Assembly (NCBI GenBank): GCA_022447335.1
Contig: JAKVCF010000027.1
Coordinates: 1-21,384 of the forward strand
From: Planctomycetota bacterium
Lineage (GTDB): Bacteria > Planctomycetota > UBA1135
Direction: 5' to 3'
DNA length: 21,384 bases
The position numbers and the translations under genes were made by a program. This document shows positions 1 to 7,225 of this stretch, in pieces (the first letter of the stretch is position 1; each line of letters begins with the position of its first letter). The notes beneath the pieces are model-generated. The model had not been told where the DNA came from, made no database searches, and saw only the letters and a list, made by a program, of their open reading frames with translations.

Positions 1-7
1 AGGGGCG

Positions 8-1123
8 TTAGCCGCTTATTTCTGTGGCTAATCCTACGTGCCAGATCGAGTCGAGCAGTGCCTGCGTGCGGCGTGTTCGCTCTGCCCAGCCCGGGCGCAG
101 TGAGGGGTCGGATGCTGCCGCAGCCATGTCTTCGAACATCAATACAGATCCCGGCTTATCAGACTCGATGCGGTGCGTCTTTGGCTCGGCATTGCCTTGC
201 TTGACGATGAGGCGTGCTGAGTTGTCTCGGTCCTGGAATAAGAAGCCGGGCATTTCGATTTCGCCGCCGTCGCCTTCGAGGTGAACATGCATTGAACCCT
301 GTTGCGCGTCAAATCCGCAGAACCAAGTTGATCGTACGCCGCCTTCAAAGCGAATTTCGCCTTTACCTCCAATCGCAGCGCCGGTTTCCTTGTCGCGTCG
401 TAGCACTGAGTGCACGCTCTCTAGTTTAAGCCCAGGCGGCAGGCACTCGACTGTGGCGCGCATGTTGTACCAGCCAGTGTCACCGATTGCGCCCATCGGC
501 TCAAGATCGGTGTTGTAGCGAATGTTGGAGCGGTCTTGCAGATTGAATGCGCAGGACGAATCGACTAACGAGGTTGGCCCAATCCATCCATCACGCTTGG
601 CTTGCAATTCTGTAGTGCGTGGGTGATGTGCGAAGTGCGTGCCATCCATAAAGGCCACATTGTTTTCTCGGCAAGATGCCAGGATGCGGTCGACTGAGGC
701 CAAACTGGCGAGCGGCTTTTCGCCGAGTACATGCTTTCTGCCACGAGCAGCTGCTATGCAGATTTCTTCGCGCACGCTAGTTGGCGTAGCGACATAGATC
801 GCATCCACTTTGTCAGAGTTGGCCATCTCCGCCCATGAGTCAAAGGCGTGTTCAGCGCCGTGCCTTTCTGCGTAAGCCCGAGCTGACTCCATGCGCCGGC
901 TCGATACTGCTGCCAACTCGGCATTCGCAGCACCTTTGATGGCGCCGGCCATCGAGTTGGCGATTGAGCCAGTGCCAACCACGCCCCAGCGTAGGGTGGC
1001 GGAGGGCGTCGGCCTCGGAGTACGGAGTGCGTATGCGCGCGTGCCGAAGCCAGCGCTCATAGTGCTCGCGGCGGCAAATTGGAGAAAGGCACGGCGGGTC
1101 GGGTCTTGCTTGAGATTAGTCAT
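8..1123 (-). CDS. Tat-exported Gfo/Idh/MocA family oxidoreductase
   Basis: A 371-residue NAD(P)-dependent oxidoreductase of the Gfo/Idh/MocA family, which usually oxidises or reduces sugars and inositols. Seen: a twin-arginine signal at residues 9-20 (TRRAFLQF followed by small hydrophobic residues), a Rossmann nucleotide-binding motif GVVGTGSIA at about 47-55, and the family EKP motif at about 134-136 whose lysine is normally catalytic. The length fits the family (about 330-450). The Tat signal implies export already folded with cofactor, as in glucose-fructose oxidoreductase and many planctomycetal paralogues. The ATG start places the Tat motif at the N-terminus. The stop lies only 8 bases from the window edge, so downstream operon partners are unseen. 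It diverges from the hydrolase gene at 1198, with about 74 bp between starts. The substrate cannot be deduced. Confidence 0.95.
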   Translation of the reverse strand: MTNLKQDPTRRAFLQFAAASTMSAGFGTRAYALRTPRPTPSATLRWGVVGTGSIANSMAGAIKGAANAELAAVSSRRMESARAYAERHGAEHAFDSWAEMANSDKVDAIYVATPTSVREEICIAAARGRKHVLGEKPLASLASVDRILASCRENNVAFMDGTHFAHHPRTTELQAKRDGWIGPTSLVDSSCAFNLQDRSNIRYNTDLEPMGAIGDTGWYNMRATVECLPPGLKLESVHSVLRRDKETGAAIGGKGEIRFEGGVRSTWFCGFDAQQGSMHVHLEGDGGEIEMPGFLFQDRDNSARLIVKQGNAEPKTHRIESDKPGSVLMFEDMAAAASDPSLRPGWAERTRRTQALLDSIWHVGLATEISG

Positions 1124-1197
1124 CGTGTTTTCTTTTGCAGGCAGGCGGCCTTGCTGCCCGTGAGAATGAGGTTAGCGTACTCTATCTATGGATCACC

Positions 1198-2019
1198 ATG
1201 AGTCGCGCACACTTCATTGGAATGACTAGGTCTCACTTCTTTCCACTGCTTGCTGTTTTTGGCCTTATCGCTTGTCAGGCGGCTGTGGCTGACAATGGAC
1301 AAGCAGAAGCCTCGACAGTCAAGGTGCTCAGTTACAACATTCACTATGGACTGGGCACAGATGGCGTGAAAGATCTCGAGCGCATCGCGCAGGTAATTTT
1401 GCGATCAGGAGCTGGCGTCGTTGGTTTGCAGGAGATTGGCAATAAGGCCATGGCTGACAAGTTGGGTGAGCTTACGGGGATGCGGGCGGCATTCGGCCGA
1501 GCGAAGGAAAACGACAGCGGTTATGGCGATGCGATTCTTTGTAAATATCCCTTCGAGTGGGTGGGTCGAGAGTCTATCCCGAGTGCAAGTTCGAGTCGCT
1601 ATCAGGCTATGGCCGTCGATGTTGACCTCTCTGAGATTTTTGGCGATGGCGCGACAGTGAGGCTCATCAATACCCACTTTGACTGGCTGGATTCGATCGG
1701 ATCGCAGGAAGCCCGGCTTGCCACGGTAGATGTGATCGAGCGTGCTTTTCGAGCAGGCTCGAGTCTGCCAATGATTCTCACGGGCGATTTGAACGCAAAT
1801 CCTGATAGCCTGCCGCTTGCCAAACTCGCTGGCCGAGGTTGGTCGCAAGGTGCTCCCGAGGTAGAGCTGCTCACTTGGGAGGCCACTCAGCCGGATCGTC
1901 AGATTGACTATGTGCTAGTGGCTCCGGAGCTTGACTGGCATGTCATGAGCGTTGAAGTCATGGATGAGCCTCTCGCATCCGATCATCTGCCGATCGTCAT
2001 GGAATTACAGTTGCGTTGA
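1198..2019 (+). CDS. exported endonuclease/exonuclease/phosphatase family hydrolase
   Basis: A 273-residue metal-dependent phosphoesterase of the EEP (DNase I-like) superfamily. Seen: SYNIHYG with the metal-site Asn at residue 47, LQEI with the metal-ligand Glu at 79, NTHFD with His at 160, GDLNANP with Asp197 and Asn199, IDYVLV with Asp237, and a terminal SDHLPIV with Asp262 and His263. The full catalytic set is therefore present. The N-terminus is hydrophobic and contains GLIAC, a possible lipobox, so a periplasmic or lipoprotein location is likely. Two in-frame ATGs (1198 and 1222) both give a signal sequence, and neither has a good ribosome site. A further upstream in-frame start at 1135 would add an unlikely leader. 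The substrate may be nucleic acid, phospholipid or inositol phosphate. Confidence 0.93.
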   Translation: MSRAHFIGMTRSHFFPLLAVFGLIACQAAVADNGQAEASTVKVLSYNIHYGLGTDGVKDLERIAQVILRSGAGVVGLQEIGNKAMADKLGELTGMRAAFGRAKENDSGYGDAILCKYPFEWVGRESIPSASSSRYQAMAVDVDLSEIFGDGATVRLINTHFDWLDSIGSQEARLATVDVIERAFRAGSSLPMILTGDLNANPDSLPLAKLAGRGWSQGAPEVELLTWEATQPDRQIDYVLVAPELDWHVMSVEVMDEPLASDHLPIVMELQLR

Positions 2020-2076
2020 TTTCATCGCTTTGCGAACAGAATATTTTCTGAGTAGCCTCAAGGCTATAGTGAGCAA

Positions 2077-4434
2077 GTGAGGAAAATCGTGCCTCGGAGC
2101 TGGTTGAGCCTTGTTTGGCTGCCGATTTTCGCTTCATCGGCATTCGTTTGGAGTATCGATCAGGCGATTACTGCAGAAGCGTTAGCGTCTCGTAATGGAG
2201 GGCCTATTGTGCCAGGCTTGCACTCGGATCATCCGTTAGACGAGCACGGAGAAGGTTCGATTCTGATTGGTGAGCTCGGTTGCGCTAACTGCCACGCGGA
2301 CCTTTCGATCCTGAGTGCCGGTCACAAGATAGCGCCTGACCTGAACGATGTTGGCGCACGCGTTTCGCCAGAATTCCTGCGTAAGTTCATCGCACAGCCT
2401 TCGGTATCGGTGCCGGGCAGCACCATGCCACACATGCTCGATGATCTACCCGCCGCCGAGCGTGAGGAGGCGGCAGAGTCGATCGCACAGTTCCTCATTT
2501 CGCACGCTAATAGTAAGCTCCAGCGCGACCCCATTGCCTCAGAGGAATCAGATTCTGGTCGCAAGTTATTTCACTCCGTCGGCTGCGTGGCTTGTCATGA
2601 CCCGCACGAGGCCGTTACGGGGAGCGTCGTAGCCCCTAGCCGACGCGAAGGATCGATCACGCTGGGGCACCTTCCTGAGAAATATACACTCACTTCGCTG
2701 GCCGAGTTTCTTTACGACCCACTTGCAGTTCGACCTTCTGGTCGTATGCCAGATATGAGCTTGAGTCGCGATGAGGCGCGTTCGATTGCGAGTTATTTGC
2801 TCGACCGACCTACGATCGACTTTGCGCTTCCGGCAAGCGACTTCCCTCTTGCAGGGCAGGGTCGAGAATATTTTGAAAAGCTGAACTGCGCTTCTTGTCA
2901 CGCGCTTGATGGTGTTGAGGTGCCAGAATTCCTTCCCTTAGTCGGTCCAACGGATGGGGTCGAGGGGTGCTTGTCGCCTAACCCTGAGGGTGCGCCTGAC
3001 TATCAACTAACTTCCGATCAAATCGCATCGATTCGCATTGCGATTTCAGTTGGTCCAAAGTCGCGTACTCCGCACGAGTCGCTTGCGGATACGTTAACTA
3101 GGTTCAATTGCATTGCTTGTCACGAGCGCAATGGCTATGGAGGCGTAGCGGACGAGGTAAATCCATACTTTGGGACTGACGAGCCTGCGCTTGGCGATGA
3201 GGCGCGCATTCCTCCCGCCCTGTCTGAGGCCGGAGCTAAGTTGAATCATGATTGGCTGCACAAAGTGCTGTTTGATCGTGCGCGCGTACGTCCTTATATG
3301 CACGTTCGCATGCCGCAGTACGGTGAGGATAACCTTACTAATCTTGCCGATCAGTTCGAGTCTTCTGACTTGGCCCCGCCAATTGAGATCCCAGTTTTCC
3401 GCGGCAAGCAGCGTGGTGAGATGCACGAGGCAGCGCGAGATTTGGTTGGATCGGACATGCTGGCCTGTATTAATTGCCATGCATTTAACGGCAAGCCATC
3501 TCCGGCAATGAATGGGATCGATCTAACCACTACCGCCGAGCGTCTTCAGCCGGCCTGGTTTAAGTCTTTCTTGATCAATCCACAAGCTCATCGACCTGGG
3601 GTCATCATGCCGTCGTCATGGCCTAGTGGTGAGGCGTTGCGCCAGGATGTACTTGGCGGTGATGCCAATCAGCAGATCGATGCGATCTGGTCTTATCTTG
3701 AGCAAGGGAGGACCGCGCGCGACCCTAAGGGTATCCGCAACGAGCCCACCGCGTTGACTGCTGAGAGTGAACCACTGATCTATCGCGGGCGTAGCGGCAT
3801 TGCCGGATTTCGTGGCATCGCAGTCGGATTCCCCGGCGGTATGAGTTATGCCTTCAATGCGGAAACCGGCGCACTCTCTGGGATTTGGCACGGAGGTTTC
3901 GTGCGTGTGCGCTGGGACAGTCAGGGTGCGGGCGATTTCAATCCGGTGACTCGTCCAGTTTATTTGGCGAAGGACCTCGCTTTCTTCCAGCTGGGCCGTG
4001 AAGATCAGGTCTGGCCGCTGCTGCCGCTGATGACTGAGGAAGAGCCAGTGAATCCGGATCCGCTTTATCCGCGTCGTCTTGGCTACCGCTTTCGCGGTTA
4101 CTTTCTTGACGAATCAAAAGTGCCGACGTTGATGCATCAGGCTGGTGCGGTGGCAATCGATGAGCGGACGGTTCCCGGCGATGAAAAAGAGTTGGTGCGT
4201 ACGATCCATTTCCAGACGATCGAGGCGCAAGCGCTGCACTTCCGAGCATTGGCTGGAGGTATCGAACAACTATCTCCAAATGCCTTCCGCATGGACGGTT
4301 TACAGCTCACCATACCCGAGGGTATGCGTGTTCTTTTGCGGCCTGCTGTGGAAGAAGGTCAGCAGGAGTTAATCCTCGTTCTCGACCTCCCCTCTGGGTC
4401 CTCTGAGATTAGGCTACGTTATGAAGTTCTCTAG
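2077..4434 (+). CDS. exported pentahaem c-type cytochrome with C-terminal beta domain
   Basis: A 785-residue periplasmic cytochrome. Five CxxCH covalent haem motifs are visible: CANCH (69-73), CVACH (170-174), CASCH (271-275), CIACH (345-349) and CINCH (464-468). Candidate axial Met residues in MP contexts follow four of them (M117, M224, M412, M511). None is obvious for the third. Residues about 560-785 carry no haem motif and look beta-rich. Similar tails occur in planctomycetal cytochrome c domain proteins, but I do not know their function. The start is a GTG at 2077 giving a basic n-region and hydrophobic signal (residues 1-33), with no clear ribosome site. The 3' end overlaps the next gene by 14 nt, implying co-translation with the propeller-ThuA protein, whose electrons it probably accepts (inference). 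Confidence 0.94.
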   Translation: MRKIVPRSWLSLVWLPIFASSAFVWSIDQAITAEALASRNGGPIVPGLHSDHPLDEHGEGSILIGELGCANCHADLSILSAGHKIAPDLNDVGARVSPEFLRKFIAQPSVSVPGSTMPHMLDDLPAAEREEAAESIAQFLISHANSKLQRDPIASEESDSGRKLFHSVGCVACHDPHEAVTGSVVAPSRREGSITLGHLPEKYTLTSLAEFLYDPLAVRPSGRMPDMSLSRDEARSIASYLLDRPTIDFALPASDFPLAGQGREYFEKLNCASCHALDGVEVPEFLPLVGPTDGVEGCLSPNPEGAPDYQLTSDQIASIRIAISVGPKSRTPHESLADTLTRFNCIACHERNGYGGVADEVNPYFGTDEPALGDEARIPPALSEAGAKLNHDWLHKVLFDRARVRPYMHVRMPQYGEDNLTNLADQFESSDLAPPIEIPVFRGKQRGEMHEAARDLVGSDMLACINCHAFNGKPSPAMNGIDLTTTAERLQPAWFKSFLINPQAHRPGVIMPSSWPSGEALRQDVLGGDANQQIDAIWSYLEQGRTARDPKGIRNEPTALTAESEPLIYRGRSGIAGFRGIAVGFPGGMSYAFNAETGALSGIWHGGFVRVRWDSQGAGDFNPVTRPVYLAKDLAFFQLGREDQVWPLLPLMTEEEPVNPDPLYPRRLGYRFRGYFLDESKVPTLMHQAGAVAIDERTVPGDEKELVRTIHFQTIEAQALHFRALAGGIEQLSPNAFRMDGLQLTIPEGMRVLLRPAVEEGQQELILVLDLPSGSSEIRLRYEVL

Positions 4435-6868
4435 TCTTCTTATCCTGCTTATTCTTGTCGGTGAAATGCCTGCTCAAGAGTTGGGCGAGAAGTGGGGGAC
4501 CGAAGCGCGTGAGCGCGAGTATTACCGTGTGGTCGATGTGCCGACGCCCGAAGGTGAGGTGATCGAAGCTGGTGCTTTCTGCACGTTGCCTGATGGGCGC
4601 TTAGCTGTGGGTACGCGGCGTGGAGATATCTTCCTAATGGATGGCGTCGATGTCCCGCGTCCTGAGCCTGAGTACCGTCGATTTGCCACAGGTCTTGATG
4701 AGATTTTCGGGCTCGATTACCGCAATGGAGCTTTCTATGTCACACAAAGTTGTGAGTTAACTAAGGTCATGGATACCGATGGCGATCAGCTTGCCGATCG
4801 GTTTGAAGTGATTTCTGATGCTTGGGGATACGCTAACTACCACGAGTACGCCTTTGGCTCGAAGGTCGATCCAGAGGGTAATGTTTATGTGGCCCTTGGA
4901 CTTTCTTACTCTTATCACTCGCGTGCGCTGTTCCGCGGGTGGGTTTTAAAGGTCACGCCTGAGGGTGAGACGATCCCGGTGGCGAGTGGGCTGCGTAGTC
5001 CGGCGGGCATCGGCCCAAATGAGCACGGCGCGATGATGTTCATCGAAAGCCAGGGGCCCTGGAATTCCTCGAACAGTCTAAAGGTGGTCAGTGAGGGGAG
5101 CTTTCACGGTCATCCGATTAGTTTCAATTGGTATCCCTTTGCATCCAACTTAGGTGATGCTCCGACGCAGCCTGAGTCAGGTGGTCGCATCATTACTGAG
5201 CGCGAGCGTGTGCCCGAATTGACGCCCTATGCAGTGATTTTCCCTTACATTCGCATGGGTCGTTCACTGACCGGATTCACCGTCGATCAGACCGGAGGAA
5301 AGTTCGGCCCGTTTGAAGACCAGATTTTCATTGGCGACTTCACGTTATCGTTGATCATGCGTGCGACGACGGAAAGGGTCGGCGGCATCTGGCAGGGTGC
5401 CTGCTACCCCTTTCGTGAAGGCTTATCGACAGGCATCCTGAATGTGCACTTTACGCCGGAAGGTAATCTGCTGGCGGGTGGAACTAATCGTGGTTGGCCG
5501 GTGCGTGGGGTGCGCCCTTTCGCGCTCGAGCGCCTTGAATGGACAGGGAAGATGCCCTTTGAGGTCGAGCGCGTGAGTATCACGCCGAAAGGCTTTCGTA
5601 TCGAGTTCACTAAGCCGGTCGATCGTGTGACTGGGACTAGGAAGGATTCCTATCGTGTTTCGACGTTCACTCACATTTATCACGGAGGTTATGGGGGCCC
5701 TGAAGTCGATCAGACAATCCCCGAGGTGACAGATGTTGCGTTGTCAGAAGACGGGATGGAGGCCGTGATTGAGCTCAGTGAATGGTCACTAGGTCACGTG
5801 CATGAGCTGGACCTTGAGCCGCTGCGTTCTCGTGACGGCGAGGAACTCCTGCATCATGATGCTTACTACACCGTCCATGCAGTTCCAGAGCAGAGCCCAG
5901 GAGAAGAGTCATCCGTACCACGTGAGCGCTGGCTCGAATACCAAGGCAAGGAAGGGCTTCCGGGCAATGGTAAGAAAGTAGTGTTGATTGCTGCTGATCA
6001 GGAGTACCGCAGCGAGCAGGCGATGCCGATGCTAGCTAAAATTTTATCGGAGCGACATGGATTTGATACGACTGTGCTATTTGCATTGAACGAAAACGGG
6101 ATGGTAGACCCGACGCAGAAGATCAAGTGGCAGGATGAGTCTATAGTGCATGACATTCCTGGCCTTGAGCAGTTAGCTGAGGCTGATCTGATGATCTTAT
6201 ACAGTCGATTGGTAACTCTTCCGGACGGGCAACTGCAGCACTTTTACGATTATCTAGATGCAGGCAAGCCGATTATGGCTTTTCGCACTGCAAATCATGG
6301 CTTCATCGGCTTTGAGTATGTGAAGGATGGCAAGCGTATTGATTTTGGGGAGGATGTACTTGGCGGGTCATTTCGTGGCCATCATGGTCGCTGGCATCAG
6401 GACTCGACGTTGGGCACTGTGATCGATGCAGCGAAGGGCCATCCGGTTGTGCGCGGAATCGACACGATGTGGGGGCCGACCGATGTTTATCGGACCTACC
6501 CAGAAGGCGGCAGTTTGCCGGAAGGGTGCACTGCGCTGGTCATGGGGCAGCCGCAAATGACTCGCGAAGAGGGTTCGGGCGATAACCTCGACCTGATCCC
6601 ACTTCCCGTCGTCTGGGTCAAGAGTTGGACTGGCCGCACCGGAAAGTCCACCCGAGTCTTTCACAGCACTATGGGGAGCGGAAAGGATTTTGAAGACGTT
6701 GACGTGCGGCGTGTCGCTGTGAACGCGGCCTATTGGTGTCTAGGGATGGGCAGTCAGATCGACTCCCAGTCCAATGTCGATCCAGTTGGTGAGTACGTTC
6801 CGTTGGCCAGTGGTTTCAACTACCCGAAGCTAGGTGTCGAGCCGCGCCCAGTATCTTCTTTTAAGTAG
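4421..6868 (+). CDS. exported beta-propeller dehydrogenase-like protein fused to a ThuA-like domain
   Basis: An 815-residue secreted fusion. Residues 1-18 are a signal peptide. About 35-370 resemble the glucose/sorbosone dehydrogenase-like propeller of PVC membrane-bound dehydrogenase proteins, with repeats such as GLDEIFGLDY, DPEGNVYVALG, GLRSPAGIGP and FTPEGNLLAGGTNRGW. About 380-490 look like an Ig-like beta domain. About 515-780 match the ThuA family (KKVVLIAADQEYR, YSRLVTLPDGQ, AFRTANHGF, HPVVRGI), a class I glutamine-amidotransferase-like fold linked to sugar metabolism. There is no CxxCH, unlike many relatives that carry a C-terminal cytochrome domain. The haems are instead in the overlapping upstream gene. 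ATG at 4421 sits inside the end of that gene, so translation is probably coupled. Sugar or alcohol oxidation is inferred; the substrate is unknown. Confidence 0.93.
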   Translation: MKFSSLLILLILVGEMPAQELGEKWGTEAREREYYRVVDVPTPEGEVIEAGAFCTLPDGRLAVGTRRGDIFLMDGVDVPRPEPEYRRFATGLDEIFGLDYRNGAFYVTQSCELTKVMDTDGDQLADRFEVISDAWGYANYHEYAFGSKVDPEGNVYVALGLSYSYHSRALFRGWVLKVTPEGETIPVASGLRSPAGIGPNEHGAMMFIESQGPWNSSNSLKVVSEGSFHGHPISFNWYPFASNLGDAPTQPESGGRIITERERVPELTPYAVIFPYIRMGRSLTGFTVDQTGGKFGPFEDQIFIGDFTLSLIMRATTERVGGIWQGACYPFREGLSTGILNVHFTPEGNLLAGGTNRGWPVRGVRPFALERLEWTGKMPFEVERVSITPKGFRIEFTKPVDRVTGTRKDSYRVSTFTHIYHGGYGGPEVDQTIPEVTDVALSEDGMEAVIELSEWSLGHVHELDLEPLRSRDGEELLHHDAYYTVHAVPEQSPGEESSVPRERWLEYQGKEGLPGNGKKVVLIAADQEYRSEQAMPMLAKILSERHGFDTTVLFALNENGMVDPTQKIKWQDESIVHDIPGLEQLAEADLMILYSRLVTLPDGQLQHFYDYLDAGKPIMAFRTANHGFIGFEYVKDGKRIDFGEDVLGGSFRGHHGRWHQDSTLGTVIDAAKGHPVVRGIDTMWGPTDVYRTYPEGGSLPEGCTALVMGQPQMTREEGSGDNLDLIPLPVVWVKSWTGRTGKSTRVFHSTMGSGKDFEDVDVRRVAVNAAYWCLGMGSQIDSQSNVDPVGEYVPLASGFNYPKLGVEPRPVSSFK

Positions 6869-6913
6869 GGCGCGAACGAATCGCATACCTAGGGCGTTGG
6901 TGGACGATCAGCC

Positions 6914-7111
6914 CTAGTCGATTGGTGCGTGCCAGAAGAAAATGATTACGCCCCAAAGTATTCCGGCGGCGGCGACTACTAAACCGGGGATGATTGCCCA
7001 GTTCCAGCCCCATAAGAATCCCGCTCCGACCATGCCGGCTCCCACCAGAATCAAGACAAAGGGCATAAGTAAAGAGACTAGGAACTTGATGAAGCTGCGC
7101 ATCTCGGACAT
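6914..7111 (-). CDS. small two-helix membrane protein, unknown function
   Basis: A 65-residue hydrophobic protein with two predicted membrane segments, about residues 9-33 (glycine-rich, with GAGMVGAGF) and 38-59 (AIIPGLVVAAAGILWGVIIFF). The short N-terminus has one Arg and one Lys, and the C-terminus is short and acidic. The composition is typical of a real membrane protein rather than a chance frame, and it is the only plausible gene in this interval. It is convergent with the propeller-ThuA gene, the stops being 45 nt apart, and divergent from the CotH-type gene. No clear ribosome site precedes the ATG. I do not recognise a family. Confidence 0.62.
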   Translation of the reverse strand: MSEMRSFIKFLVSLLMPFVLILVGAGMVGAGFLWGWNWAIIPGLVVAAAGILWGVIIFFWHAPID

Positions 7112-7207
7112 GTGTCTAGTTTACGTGGATCTCGGGCGATTGGTATTCCGGTCCTAGGGGGCCTTCTTTTCATCAATCAGGTCGCCATCCGTTCTTGTCT
7201 TTGATTG

Positions 7208-7214
7208 CCCCCCC
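7208..7214 (+). repeat. C7 homopolymer tract upstream of the CotH-family gene
   Basis: Seven consecutive C residues end 11 nt before the chosen ATG at 7226. A similar C8 run sits 12 nt before another gene start at 14988. Homopolymer tracts can slip during replication, but nothing else here shows regulation. Confidence 0.6.
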
Positions 7215-7225
7215 AGGGCCTAATC

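Noticed and set aside
1405..1848. 147-codon open frame on the minus strand
   Set aside because: It is antisense to the catalytic core of the EEP hydrolase and shows no family features.
6889..6917. 7-bp inverted repeat CTAGGGC/GCCCTAG between convergent genes, a candidate terminator
   Set aside because: The loop is 15 nt, the stem is short, and no T-run follows on either strand; it also overlaps the stop of the small membrane protein gene.
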